A DNA stretch of 64,000 nucleotides from UBA6168 sp964573725 (GTDB lineage: Bacteria; Bacteroidota; Bacteroidia; Chitinophagales; Saprospiraceae), in NCBI GenBank assembly GCA_964573725.1, contig CAZNLJ010000007.1, positions 62,001 through 126,000 of the forward strand. The letters are read 5' to 3'. Both the position numbers and the translations under genes were made by a program. Position 1 is the first letter of the stretch, and every line of letters begins with the position of its first letter. Below, piece by piece: positions 50,745-60,515 of this stretch. The notes under the pieces are model-generated. The model was given only the letters and a program-made list of their open reading frames with translations. It was not told where the DNA came from and made no database searches.

Positions 50745-52994
50745 TCAACCCATCCCTGCCGGATTTTCCAGGAAAGGTTGGTGATAGAACCGCTTGCCCG
50801 TCGCCCGGTAGAGTGCATTGGCCAAAGCCCCCAGGACCGGCGGGAAGGGTGGTTCTCCCAAGCCTGTCGGGGGCAATTCACTTTTGACAAAATGTACCTG
50901 AATGGACTTGGGTGCCTCGTTATGGCGCAGCATGCGGTACTTGTCAAAATTACTTTTTTCGGGGACGCCGTCCCGGAATGCCATATGGCCGTAGCGTGCA
51001 TTGCCGATACCGTCCACCATGCATCCCTCGACGAGGTTGGTGGCGGCGTCGGGATTGACGACGATGCCGCAGTCAACGGCACAATGTACCTGTCGAACGA
51101 CGGGCTTCCCGTTTTCCAGGACCAAATCCAGGTCTTGCGCCACGTAGGAGTCGTGGCAGAAGTAGGCGGAAACGCCCCTGGCGAGCCCTTCCGTTCCCTT
51201 CCCCCAATCGGACTTTTCCCGCACCAGTTCCAGCACCCCGGCATAGCGGTCGGCATCGTAGTCGTTGTCCTTTCCGACGGGGTTCGTCTTCGCCCGGTCC
51301 AATAATTCGAGCCGGAAGGCGATGGGGTCCTTACCGGCGGCTTCCGCCACTTCGTCGAGGAAGGACTGCTCGGCCGCCGCCATGAAATTGGAACGGGGTG
51401 CCCGGAACGAGCCTACCGTAATATTGGTATCGATTGTCCATTCCTCGGCCAGGTAGTTGTCGATGGTACCGGCGGGAAAACGGTTTGCGTACAAGGGGCT
51501 TTCCGGGATGCCGCCCGTTTTCTGATGGTAAGCGACCAGGTTGTTGCCGGCATCCAAGGCCGCCCGGAACACGGCATGATAGGCCGGCCTGTAGATTCCC
51601 GCGGTCATGTCGTCTTCCCGGGTGTAGAGGAGCTTGACGGGCGCATTCATGCTTTGTGAGATGAGCGCCGCCTCCAACGCCCAATGGGCATAGGAGCGCC
51701 TGCCATATCCCCCGCCGAGTCGGGTCATTTGAATATCAATCTTTTCCGGCGGCATCCCGAGGCGGGCGGAGAGCGCTTTTTCGGTAAATTCGGGCTTTTG
51801 CAATGGTCCGGCCAGCTCCGCCTTATCTGCCGTCACGTGGGCGAAGAAATTCATCGGTTCCATGCAATTGTGGGCGAGGAAAGGGGCGGTGTAGGTGCGT
51901 TCGATGACTTTGGCAGCTGTTTTGAAAGCGGCTTCCGGGTTGCCGTCCTTGCGGACGACCTTTGCCGGTCTTGCTGCCATTTCAGCCATCCTTTCAATAT
52001 GTGCGGAGGTGCTTTCTAGTCCGGCGGGGGTATGTACGTCCATGTCCCGCCCCAGGCGGTCGATGGTTTCCGTTTTGGCGGCGATAGGTTCGAATTCCAA
52101 TTTCAGTGCTTTCCGGGCATTCATCACCTCCCAGGTCGAATTCCCTACGACGGCCACGACCTCGGGAAAGGAGATTGTATCGAAAAACTGTTTCTTATAA
52201 TCGTCGTTCAGGACTTTGATGGTGAAAACATCCCTGATTCCGGGCATCGCGCGGGCCGCCGTATCGTCTACGGACTTCAGCCGCAGTCCAAACGCCGGCG
52301 GATGCACGACCATGGCGATGAGCATTCCTTCCCGTTGGATGTCGATGCCGAAGAGCGGTTTACCGGTCACGATTTTCGGACCATCCACATTTTTGCGGGA
52401 TGTGCCGACGATCTTGAAATCCTGGACGTCCTTCAGCCGGACTTCCTCCGGAACGGGGGTGTTGGCGGCAGCGGAGGCGATTTCGCCATAGCCCATTGAC
52501 TTTCCGCTCTTGTCGTGATACAAGACGCCTGCTTGGGTGGTGACTTCGCCAAGGGGGACATTCCAGTACTGAGCCGCCGCTTGCCGCAGCATATGCCTTG
52601 CCGAAGCACCTGCCATGCGAAGTGTCTGCCACCCTTGCCGCAGGGCTTGGCTTCCCCCGATGAATTGCCGGGAAAAATGTTCCGTATCCAAAGGCGCCTG
52701 CTCCACGACGACATTTTTCCAATCCACGTCGAGTTCCTCGGCTACGATCATGGGCATGGAGGTTTTCACGTTTTGTCCGCCCTCCGGGTTGGGTAACAGG
52801 ATGGTGACGGCACCATTCTCACCGATTTTCAGGAAACCGTTGAGCTTGGACCACGCCTTGGGTATGGCGGGCGTATCCTTGCCGGAAGGTTTGCAACCTG
52901 CCAACCAATTGAAGCCGAGCATCATGCCGCCACCCGTCAATGCGGTCGCTTTCAGGAAGGAACGCCTGCCGAATGTTGTTCTTACGAGTGTCAT
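50745..52994 (-). CDS. Xanthine dehydrogenase-family molybdopterin-binding subunit (IorB-like), copy 1
   Basis: The 749-aa paralogue of the next gene has a twin-arginine signal 'FGRRSFLKATALTGGGMM' and a possible lipobox 'NWLAGC'. The same cofactor motifs occur: 'NPEGGQNVKTSMPMIVAEEL', 'TRLGGGYGRRSYAHWALEAA', 'GSFRAPRSNFMAAAEQSFLD', 'VDCGIVVNPDAATNLVEGCM' and 'GLGEPPFPPVLGALANAL' with the catalytic Glu. The substrate is unknown. The ATG at 52994 is chosen because the twin-arginine signal begins there. It lies 90 bases after the 2Fe-2S subunit, as expected for an Ior-type operon. Confidence 0.93.
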   Translation of the reverse strand: MTLVRTTFGRRSFLKATALTGGGMMLGFNWLAGCKPSGKDTPAIPKAWSKLNGFLKIGENGAVTILLPNPEGGQNVKTSMPMIVAEELDVDWKNVVVEQAPLDTEHFSRQFIGGSQALRQGWQTLRMAGASARHMLRQAAAQYWNVPLGEVTTQAGVLYHDKSGKSMGYGEIASAAANTPVPEEVRLKDVQDFKIVGTSRKNVDGPKIVTGKPLFGIDIQREGMLIAMVVHPPAFGLRLKSVDDTAARAMPGIRDVFTIKVLNDDYKKQFFDTISFPEVVAVVGNSTWEVMNARKALKLEFEPIAAKTETIDRLGRDMDVHTPAGLESTSAHIERMAEMAARPAKVVRKDGNPEAAFKTAAKVIERTYTAPFLAHNCMEPMNFFAHVTADKAELAGPLQKPEFTEKALSARLGMPPEKIDIQMTRLGGGYGRRSYAHWALEAALISQSMNAPVKLLYTREDDMTAGIYRPAYHAVFRAALDAGNNLVAYHQKTGGIPESPLYANRFPAGTIDNYLAEEWTIDTNITVGSFRAPRSNFMAAAEQSFLDEVAEAAGKDPIAFRLELLDRAKTNPVGKDNDYDADRYAGVLELVREKSDWGKGTEGLARGVSAYFCHDSYVAQDLDLVLENGKPVVRQVHCAVDCGIVVNPDAATNLVEGCMVDGIGNARYGHMAFRDGVPEKSNFDKYRMLRHNEAPKSIQVHFVKSELPPTGLGEPPFPPVLGALANALYRATGKRFYHQPFLENPAGMG

Positions 52995-53084
52995 GATCAC
53001 TGGTTGAATGCTGAAGAGAGAAGGGGCCATGCCGCTATGCGCGACAGGCCGTCAGGTCCAATTGCAGGACCCGACGTCCACTCA

Positions 53085-53537
53085 TTACCGCGCGGCCGTC
53101 TTGATCGCCGCCTTGATGCGTACGTAAGTGCCGCAGCGGCAGATGTTACCGTGCATGGCCGCTTCAATGGCTTCGTCATCCGGGTTGGGATTGGCTTTCA
53201 GGAAAGCGGTGGCATTCATGATCTGCCCGGTCTGGCAGTATCCGCATTGCGCCACATCGTGTTCCAGCCATGCCTTTTGCACCGGGTGGTCGCCGTTCTC
53301 GGAGAGGCCTTCTATGGTTGTGACTTCCTGGTTGCCGACCTGGGAGACAGGTAACATGCAGGAGCGCATGGCCACGTCGCAGAGGTGGATGGTGCAGGCT
53401 CCGCATTGTGCGATTCCGCAGCCGTATTTCGTGCCTGTGAGGTCGAGGTGGTCCCGCAGCACCCACAGCATGGGGGTCGCTGGGTCGACGTCCACCGTTT
53501 GGGACTTGCCATTGATGTTAAGCTTGAAACTTGCCAT
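53085..53537 (-). CDS. (2Fe-2S)-binding subunit of a molybdopterin oxidoreductase (IorA-like)
   Basis: A 150-aa electron-transfer subunit. The N-terminal plant-type ferredoxin cluster is 'GTKYGCGIAQCGACTIHL' with a fourth Cys in 'MRSCMLPVSQVG'. The C-terminal four-helix domain has the second cluster 'AQCGYCQTGQIMNATAF' and 'HGNICRCGTYVRIKAAI'. It has no signal peptide, so it is probably carried across the membrane with a twin-arginine-tagged partner. First gene of the set; two candidate partners follow. Confidence 0.95.
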   Translation of the reverse strand: MASFKLNINGKSQTVDVDPATPMLWVLRDHLDLTGTKYGCGIAQCGACTIHLCDVAMRSCMLPVSQVGNQEVTTIEGLSENGDHPVQKAWLEHDVAQCGYCQTGQIMNATAFLKANPNPDDEAIEAAMHGNICRCGTYVRIKAAIKTAAR

Positions 53538-53969
53538 ACTATTCGAATTGTCCGGGTTTGGAAATTATTCCCTGAGATTGCATAGAGCGATGCAAAATAA
53601 GGAACGGCAAATGGGTCGGCGGCAATATCCGACAAGTAATAAATGACGAAAATCAAATAATGTGATGGGCTGCCGGGTCCCATATCGCGTTTCGCGGTTC
53701 GATGCCCAATATCATGCGTATTGTTTCGGCCCCGGATATCTTCCTTCGAGATGAAATCCGTGTAAGAGGCCGAACTGGAGCGCAGCACCAGAAGCCTGAT
53801 GCTAGGATACCAGGCGGGCTTTCAATTATCCTGCTGGCCGTAGGGCAAAGATCGCCCAATTTATCCACCCACTTGTTACACGGATTACGGATTTACCTAC
53901 CAATGATACAGGCCGGCTGCCACCTGCCGGATTGGGTGCTTATTTTTACCCGAAAGCAAGAACCCGCGC
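53538..53969. other. Divergent region between the oxidoreductase operon and a decayed regulator gene
   Basis: No gene is supported. It is AT-richer than average at 53590-53670 and 53860-53950. I found no perfect promoter; an octamer close to TAnTTTG stands on the minus strand near 53593-53600. It would be the natural target of the adjacent AraC-type regulator. Confidence 0.45.
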
Positions 53970-54690
53970 ATGAAGAAGGTACATGAATTTACGACCATAC
54001 ACGAATACAACGCCGCCTTGGGTGTCGAGACCCTGCACCCTTTGGTCGGCGTGATTGATTTTTCCAGGGCGACCCCGCAAGAAGTCCGGGTCGGTACCGA
54101 CTTTTTCAGCCTGGGGTTCTATGGTGTTTTCCTGAAGGAAGGTCCGCAATGCATCCGGCATTACGGGCGGAAAAGCTATGACTATCAGGATGGCACGCTC
54201 GTGTTCCTTGCGCCGGGACAGGTCGTGGGTATTGTGCGGGAAGCCTTGCCCCCCCGTTGCAGGGCCATGCGCTGTTGTTCCATCCGGACTTGACCTTACG
54301 TTCTTCGCTGAGCCGTAGCATGTCTGATTATGCCTATTTCTCCTACGAAGTAAATGAGGCACTGCATATTTCCGAGCGGGAAAGGCGAATCGTACTCGAC
54401 TGTTTTTCCATGATTGAGCATGAATTGGAACGTGGCGTCGACACCCACGGCAAGAAACTCATCACCTACTCCATCGAGTTGCTCCTGAACTACTGCGTGC
54501 GTTTTTACGACCGCCAGTTCATGACGAGGGACCATATGCACAGGGGCATCCTGGAGAAATTCGAGCGGCTGCTGGACGACTATCTCCAATCGGAAAAGCC
54601 GCAGGAAAACGGACTGCCGACGGTGGCTTATTTCGCCGGGCAACTCCATTTGTCGGCCAATTATTTCGGGGACCTCATCCTGGTGGCTGT
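53970..54690 (+). pseudogene. AraC family transcriptional regulator, frameshifted and lacking its DNA-binding domain
   Basis: The first 95 codons ('KKVHEFTTIHEYNAALGVET', 'SYDYQDGTLVFLAPGQVVGI') are the N-terminal sensor domain of a common Bacteroidota AraC regulator. At a run of seven C (54249-54255) the frame breaks. One added C would join it to the next frame, which continues the same family ('QGHALLFHPDL', 'YFSYEVNEALHISERERRIV', 'IELLLNYCVRFYDRQFMT', 'GQLHLSANYFGDLI'). After 54680 the similarity stops, where a helix-turn-helix domain of about 80 residues should follow. The remaining frame to 54943 has none. It diverges from the molybdopterin oxidoreductase genes, which it probably once controlled. 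Confidence 0.82.
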
Positions 54691-54939
54691 TCCGTCATTT
54701 TTTCGGGCCTCCTTTCTACCTGCATGCCGAAGAGTACCTATTTTGTGCAGCCAAAGCAAAGGATACAGGATGCGGAAAAGCCTGCCTCCGGTCAGTTGGG
54801 TGGGCAGGACTACATACGGTCCGGAACCGGGTGTCGTGCGCAGTGCCGAAAACGGCCACCTTACGGCAGGTAAGATGAGTGGGGTCGACTACTTTCGTCC
54901 CCACAAGGGAAATTCCCGGCTCAGGCTAGCCTGCTGTCC

Positions 54940-57900
54940 ATGAGCCGGCAATTTCGGAACCGAAATACCGATTTACGCATGAGATGCTTGTCATTCATCC
55001 TTGCCATGTGGTTGGGCACGACGTTGGCGGCCCAGGAAGACCTTACCGTGATTGTGCTCGGCATCGCCGATGAACCGGTCGAACAAGTCACGGTGACCTT
55101 GCAAAATCCGGCACATGGATTTACCCGGTCCGTCCCAACCGGGAAAGACGGCAGGGCTGTCTTCCGCTCCCTGGCTGCGGTGGACGGATACCTGGTGGGT
55201 ATTCCTGCCTTTTTCCCGTACCGGGAATACCAATCCGGCGGATTGAACCTGCGGGCCAAGCAGGAGCAAAGTTTGGTGGTCGTCCTGCAGGAGGACACCT
55301 TGCGGTTATCCGGGGTGGTGGTCAGGTCGGGCGCGTTGTCGACGGGTATCAACCTGACGGATGCCGAAGTATCCTTTTCCTTGGGGCGTGACGAGTTGGA
55401 GGCCCTTCCGGTGGAGGGGCGCGACCTCACCCGTGCATTATACCGGCTGCCCAACGTAGCCCAGGCCACCGGTTTTTTTCCGGAAGCGCCCAATGTGAGC
55501 ATCAATGGAGCCAACCCCTTGTTCACGAGTTACCTGGTGGACGGGATGGACAACAACGAACGGTTCCTCGGCGGGCAGAAGTTTGCGGTTCCCTTGGGAT
55601 TCGCAAAGGATGTCACGGTCCTGACCAACAACTATTCCGCCGAATACGGCCTGACGAACAACGGTGTGGTGAACATCACCACCCGGTCCGGCATCAACGA
55701 TTTCGAGGGGGAAGCCTATGTGGTCCATCGGCCCGGACCGGCACTCGATGCCAAATCCCCGTTTCCGCAACGTGACCTGTCGGGAAATGCGGTCCGGGAC
55801 GGGTTCCGGCGCCACCAGGCCGGGGTAGCCTTGGGTGGCCCTTTGAAAAAGGACAAGACATTCTTCTACCTTGACCTGGAGCATACGACGGACGTGAAGG
55901 ACAACCGGCTCTCATCGCCGGCGCTGCGCGTCGAGGAGACGGTCCGCGGCGAGAACCGGTTCTCCTATTTTTCCGGAAAAATCGACCATATTTGGAGCGA
56001 CAGGTTCCGTTCCTCTTTCCGCGCCAATATCGGTGTGGTCGGTATTGAGCGGCAGGGCGGAGGATTGGAGGGTGGGGTGGCCTTCCCTTCCGCCGCCAAT
56101 GTCCAGGACCGAAATTCCGTGCTCTTGGCTGCCAGGAATACCTGGTTCCGTGGAAACTTCAGTTCGGAAACGAATGTGCAGTACGCCCGGTTCCGGTGGA
56201 ACTACGCGAGGGCGGCCAGCGAAGGCAGTCCGCAGGTGGTGGTCCTCGACCCACAGGAACAGCCCATGGCCATCCTGGGCCATCCCGGCTATGCTTTCGA
56301 CCAGACGGAGAACACCCTTCAATTCCAACATAAATCCAAATGGTACCTGCCCCGTCATACCATCAAAGCGGGGGGCGGCCTGATCTCCGCCCGTCATTCC
56401 CTCGTCGGGGGGGGCAACGAAAGCGGCAACTACACCGTCCGCCTGGATGCCCAGCAATTGGAAACGCTGGCATCCGCCGGACACGGGCGTGCGCTCGGGA
56501 TAGCGGATTTACCCGCCGACGTAGCGGTATTGCGATACGAAGTGGAGTTACGTCCCGCTTCTTTCGGGCAATTCCAGCACATCGCTTCGGTATTTGTGGA
56601 AGACCGGTTCACGGCATCCGACCGGCTCACCCTGACAGTCGGTCTCCGGTACGATTATGACAACCTGTCGAAAGGAGGGGCATTGCGGGGGGACCTGAAC
56701 AACATCGCGCCACGCTTCAACGCCAATTACCGGCTCGGCCGTGCCGGCGTCCTGCGTGGCGGATACGGCATCTTTTACGACAAGATCCTGTATGCGGTCC
56801 ACAGCGACGCCTTGCAGCAGAATACCACCGCGACGGACTACCGGCGGCAACTGCAAAGGTTGAAGGAATTGGGCATGCTGCCTGCCGGCACGGACATCGA
56901 CCGGATTACATACGACGGGAACCTGTCGGCAAGTCTGTCCCAGGTGCCCTATCTGCAAGGGCCGGATTACACCGCCCTGCAAGGGCGACGGGAAGGGGTC
57001 TTCCGCAACGAAGGCCGCATCCTGAATCCGAACGGGTATGAAAATCCGCTTACCCACCAGTTCGCCATCGGCTACCAGCGACAGCTTGATGTCCGCAGGC
57101 ATTTCTATATCGACCTGGTCCACAATCGTTCGGAGCACCTCTTCCGGCTGCGCAACCTCAATGCCCCGGCCGCTTATCCATTGCCGGATGCAGACCGGGC
57201 GACGGCCCGTACACCAGCGGATGCGGATGCCAGCCGGCTGATACCCATCCTGGGGGGTGGATTCGCCGTCATCGATGGGGACACCCTGTATGGTGTTGCC
57301 CGCAATGTGGTGGTATCCGAGACCGCAGGGCAAAGCCGTTATCATGCCGCCAGCATCAACCTGCAACAGGTCCGGAGCGAAGGCAGTTTCGCCTGGCGGG
57401 TCAACTACACCTTGTCGCTGCTGGAAAACAACACCGAGGACATCAATTTCCGGGCCATGGATAGCAACGATTTCGAAGCGGAGTGGGGTCCCGGTATCAA
57501 TGACCGGCGCCATTTGCTGAACGGCATCCTGACCTGGTATCCGACGGAGCGGCTGGGTATCACCGCCACCGCCCTGTTGCAGGGCGGTCAACCGGTCAAC
57601 CGGATCCCGGATGCCTTGCGGTACGGGACCACCGACCTCAACGGGGACGGTGCTTCCTTCGGTGATGCCTACGTCGGCAACAGCGACCGGCATCCCGGTG
57701 AGCACCGGAACAGCGACCGGCTGCCGGGAGCCCGTTCGGTCGACCTGTCCCTGCAATATGAAGTGGCTTGGGGAGTCGGTTCCCTGGTTTTCCGGGCGGA
57801 TGTCTTCAACGTGTTCAATACGACCAACCTCAGTGGGTTCAGCAACCATGCGACCCAGAGCAACCAGATACAGGTCGGGCCTGCCGGCAGCGGTATTGTC

Positions 57901-57957
57901 CGCAAGAATGCGGGGCCTCCCCGGCAGTTTCAGTTTTCGGTGACCTATCTCCTATAA
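54940..57957 (+). CDS. TonB-dependent receptor, Oar-like, with carboxypeptidase-regulatory domain
   Basis: A 1005-aa outer-membrane protein. The signal peptide is best seen from the in-frame ATG at 54979 ('MRCLSFILAMWLGTTLAAQ'), which may be the true start. An N-terminal CarboxypepD_reg-like beta-sandwich ('LTVIVLGIADEPVEQVTVTL') precedes the plug domain ('ALYRLPNVAQATGFFPEAPN', 'YLVDGMDNNERFLGG', 'NNYSAEYGLTNNGVVNITTR'). A large barrel ends in the aromatic 'RQFQFSVTYLL'. The Oar type, unlike SusC, usually lacks a SusD partner, and none is present. The substrate is unknown. An FGE-type lipoprotein gene follows after about 100 bases. Confidence 0.92.
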   Translation: MSRQFRNRNTDLRMRCLSFILAMWLGTTLAAQEDLTVIVLGIADEPVEQVTVTLQNPAHGFTRSVPTGKDGRAVFRSLAAVDGYLVGIPAFFPYREYQSGGLNLRAKQEQSLVVVLQEDTLRLSGVVVRSGALSTGINLTDAEVSFSLGRDELEALPVEGRDLTRALYRLPNVAQATGFFPEAPNVSINGANPLFTSYLVDGMDNNERFLGGQKFAVPLGFAKDVTVLTNNYSAEYGLTNNGVVNITTRSGINDFEGEAYVVHRPGPALDAKSPFPQRDLSGNAVRDGFRRHQAGVALGGPLKKDKTFFYLDLEHTTDVKDNRLSSPALRVEETVRGENRFSYFSGKIDHIWSDRFRSSFRANIGVVGIERQGGGLEGGVAFPSAANVQDRNSVLLAARNTWFRGNFSSETNVQYARFRWNYARAASEGSPQVVVLDPQEQPMAILGHPGYAFDQTENTLQFQHKSKWYLPRHTIKAGGGLISARHSLVGGGNESGNYTVRLDAQQLETLASAGHGRALGIADLPADVAVLRYEVELRPASFGQFQHIASVFVEDRFTASDRLTLTVGLRYDYDNLSKGGALRGDLNNIAPRFNANYRLGRAGVLRGGYGIFYDKILYAVHSDALQQNTTATDYRRQLQRLKELGMLPAGTDIDRITYDGNLSASLSQVPYLQGPDYTALQGRREGVFRNEGRILNPNGYENPLTHQFAIGYQRQLDVRRHFYIDLVHNRSEHLFRLRNLNAPAAYPLPDADRATARTPADADASRLIPILGGGFAVIDGDTLYGVARNVVVSETAGQSRYHAASINLQQVRSEGSFAWRVNYTLSLLENNTEDINFRAMDSNDFEAEWGPGINDRRHLLNGILTWYPTERLGITATALLQGGQPVNRIPDALRYGTTDLNGDGASFGDAYVGNSDRHPGEHRNSDRLPGARSVDLSLQYEVAWGVGSLVFRADVFNVFNTTNLSGFSNHATQSNQIQVGPAGSGIVRKNAGPPRQFQFSVTYLL

Positions 57958-58028
57958 CCTGGTGGCCGCAATCCGGGAATCGGTGGCGGAAAACGGATGC
58001 CGAATCTCCGGATCTAGGTCCAGGGACT

Positions 58029-58036
58029 TAATTTTG
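58029..58036 (+). promoter_or_regulatory. Candidate -7 element before the FGE-type gene
   Basis: TAATTTTG matches TAnnTTTG, 20 bases before the ATG at 58056; no -33 TTTG at the expected distance. Confidence 0.35.
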
Positions 58037-58055
58037 ACAAGACAAACCATACGGA

Positions 58056-59117
58056 ATGCTGACCAAATCGACCATAACGATACCATGTCTCACCCTCTGC
58101 CTGGTGTTGTCGGGCGCCTGCGGCGGCCGGGAGGAGCGGCGGCCCGGCCAAGACCCGCCGGTACAACAACCGGCCGGTATGGTCCTGGTACCGGCGGGAA
58201 CCTTACAAATGGGAGGAGACAACGACCAGGCAGCCTCCAACGAAATTCCCAAGCATGCGGTGGAAGTGGGCGCTTTCTGGATGGACGAGACGGAAGTGAC
58301 CAATTCGAGTTTTGCGGCGTTCGTGGCGGCGACCGGTTATGTAACGGTCGCGGAACGGCCCATCGATTGGGAGGAAATGAAAAAGGGATTGCCGCCGGGT
58401 ACACCACGCTTGCCGGACAGCCTGCTCCAACCCGGCGCACTGGTCTTCCGCCCGACCCGTCATCCCGTCCCCCTGGACGATCCCGGCCGATGGTGGGTTT
58501 GGACCATCGGTGCCGACTGGCGTCATCCGGAAGGACCCGGAAGCGACCTGGCGGGCAGGTCGGACCATCCGGTGGTGCAGGTTGCCTGGGAGGACGCCGA
58601 CGCCTACGCCAGGTGGGCAGGCAAACGGCTGCCCACCGAAGCGGAGTGGGAATGGGCCGCCCGGGGCGGGAAGGAAAACATGGTCTACCCATGGGGTGAC
58701 GAACCGGCGGAAGCCGGAGCGCCACGGGCCAACTTCTGGCAGGGCTTCTTTCCCTACAAGAATTCGCTGCGGGACGGTTTCGAAGGAAGTGCACCGGTCA
58801 GGTCCTTCCCACCCAACGGATATGGTTTATACGATATGGCCGGGAACGTATGGGAGTGGTGCAGCGATTGGTTCGACCACAACTATTACCGAAGGGCGGA
58901 AGCAAGCGGTCCGGATGAAGGCGGCCCCACCCGGGGCTACCATCCCGATATGCCCTACCAACAGGAGAAAGTCGTCCGAGGCGGCTCCTACCTGTGCAGC
59001 GAGGAATATTGCTCGGGATACCGCAATGCCCGCCGGATGGGCTCCACCGTGGATACGGGTTTGAACCACACCGGGTTCCGGTGTGTGCGGGATGTGGGAA
59101 GTATGACAAGTGACTGA
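58056..59117 (+). CDS. Formylglycine-generating enzyme (SUMF1/FGE) family lipoprotein
   Basis: The 353-aa protein has a lipoprotein signal with lipobox L-S-G-A-C22 and an FGE-sulfatase domain: 'GMVLVPAGTLQMGGDN', 'FWMDETEVTNSSFAAFVAAT', 'HPVVQVAWEDADAYARWAGK', 'RLPTEAEWEWAARGG', 'GLYDMAGNVWEWCSDWF' and 'HTGFRCVR'. The redox cysteine pair of true FGEs is kept: C314 and C319 in 'GGSYLCSEEYCSGYRNARR', the same spacing as the human pair. True FGE oxidises a Cys of sulfatases to formylglycine; many relatives have lost the cysteines, this one has not. No sulfatase is in the window, and its exported location would require an exported substrate. Confidence 0.92.
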   Translation: MLTKSTITIPCLTLCLVLSGACGGREERRPGQDPPVQQPAGMVLVPAGTLQMGGDNDQAASNEIPKHAVEVGAFWMDETEVTNSSFAAFVAATGYVTVAERPIDWEEMKKGLPPGTPRLPDSLLQPGALVFRPTRHPVPLDDPGRWWVWTIGADWRHPEGPGSDLAGRSDHPVVQVAWEDADAYARWAGKRLPTEAEWEWAARGGKENMVYPWGDEPAEAGAPRANFWQGFFPYKNSLRDGFEGSAPVRSFPPNGYGLYDMAGNVWEWCSDWFDHNYYRRAEASGPDEGGPTRGYHPDMPYQQEKVVRGGSYLCSEEYCSGYRNARRMGSTVDTGLNHTGFRCVRDVGSMTSD

Positions 59118-60515
59118 AGCTGGCGACGCAAGTCGTATGGCAATGGAACTGTGTAGCAACCGGCCTCGGATGCTTCGGAACAGACCTGACTTCCTTGGCG
59201 CTGTGTCGTTCCGGATCCGAGGACGGCCGGGTAAGGATCATGATTTGGTAGCAGCGTAGCAAAGGTGGAGGACGTCCAGACCCAATTATTCATCCGATAG
59301 GAAGAACCTTTGCAGCCTTGATTCCGGCATCCGGACACATTACCCTGGCGCATGACAATTTCCTGCTTTCCCGGGGACTCAGGGACTTGGGGCACGGTGT
59401 ACCTCCTGGCCTTGGAACGGTCCGGAGGGCCGCTATGGCCTTGGTGGCCATGGTAAAAGCGTTTGAACAGGAGAATCGTTTGCCTGAAATAGACGAGGCG
59501 GCCAAACACATCGTCCATCAGCCGAGAAGAAACAACCACGTCCATGAAGGGGTGATAATACCGGGAAAAGATGTGCGGGACTACAGGTTTCTATAGCTGC
59601 AAAGGCCGGCGTGAGCACACAATCATTACGGCTTGTGCGTTGCAAAATGGCGAGGAAACATTAAATTATATTCTTATATATATCATCTTCCGCACTTCAA
59701 CCTCACAGAATATGTCATTACAAAATATTGATTTTCTGTAGTTCTTAGTTAATTGACTTGCTGATACGCTACGTTTCGCATCGAAAAGGGCACAAGGCGC
59801 AGCCCTGAGCCAAAAAATTTTTCAGGACGTCCGGAGCTGCGCTTGGGGGGCTACCGGATGCCCTTTCCAAAAGGCGGGAGGCACAGCAATAAAGACCCTT
59901 TGGTTAATAGTAGCGCAATACTTCGTGCAAGCATGCGAAGTTTGCAATCAAAATATTCGATTTGGTCGTTGAGGTTCGAAAAATGAGGGATATGTAACTC
60001 GTGCGGGTGAAGAAAAAAGACCCGGACTTTGAATTGAAGGTTTGTCAGCTGGGGCTGAAAGCAACTGGATATGTCCGGATTCCTATTCGATTGCGGCAAT
60101 AACAGCGTCATTTCACCCTACCGAATATTTTTCGGAAATGAGCCTTGCCCTTGGGAAAACGGGGACCGGGTGCAGTGCGTGGTCGAACAGGTGTACCATG
60201 ATCAAAGCACTATCGTCAGCGAGCTGCCAATGTCCAGCAGAAGTTGAAATACCATCGTGACCTAACGCAGCCTTTCGTTCCCGGGAACGGGGTATAGGGA
60301 TTGTTTCGGAAGCGTGATGTATTGTTGATCAAGCTATTCCATTAGCTGTTAATTTTTCCATTTGGAAGCGGGCGTTAGTTAAAAAGCGCTGTTCAAACGA
60401 TCCACAGACGACATCCCTCGGTATCCACCGTAAGTATTCCGGCATCTCGGTCAGAGCGGGTCGGGCTGCTTGGTCACCAGGCATCGGGACAATGTTTGGT
60501 TGGGATACGTGGAAT
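59118..60515. other. Gene-poor, AT-richer region
   Basis: No gene can be supported over 1.4 kb. Frames of 70-185 codons on the minus strand (59545-58988, 60111-59851) show no recognisable domain, and the first runs into the FGE gene. From about 59640 the base composition is clearly more AT-rich than the neighbours. A long foldback lies at 59785-59866. It may be a decayed mobile element or an untranslated RNA locus; neither is proven. Confidence 0.5.
59785..59866. repeat. Long imperfect foldback structure
   Basis: Nested inverted repeats: AAAGGGCA (59785-59792) with TGCCCTTT (59859-59866), GCGCAGC (59797-59803) with GCTGCGC (59836-59842), CCTGA (59804-59808) with TCAGG (59822-59826), closing on A6T5. 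The arms can fold into one 82-nt structure on either strand. Confidence 0.6.

Noticed and set aside
53860..53872. Single DnaA-box-like TTATCCACC
   Set aside because: One 8-of-9 match alone is expected by chance in a sequence of this length.
59851..60111. Minus-strand 86-codon frame that might be a transposase remnant
   Set aside because: No transposase motif could be aligned; overlaps the foldback and looks like chance.
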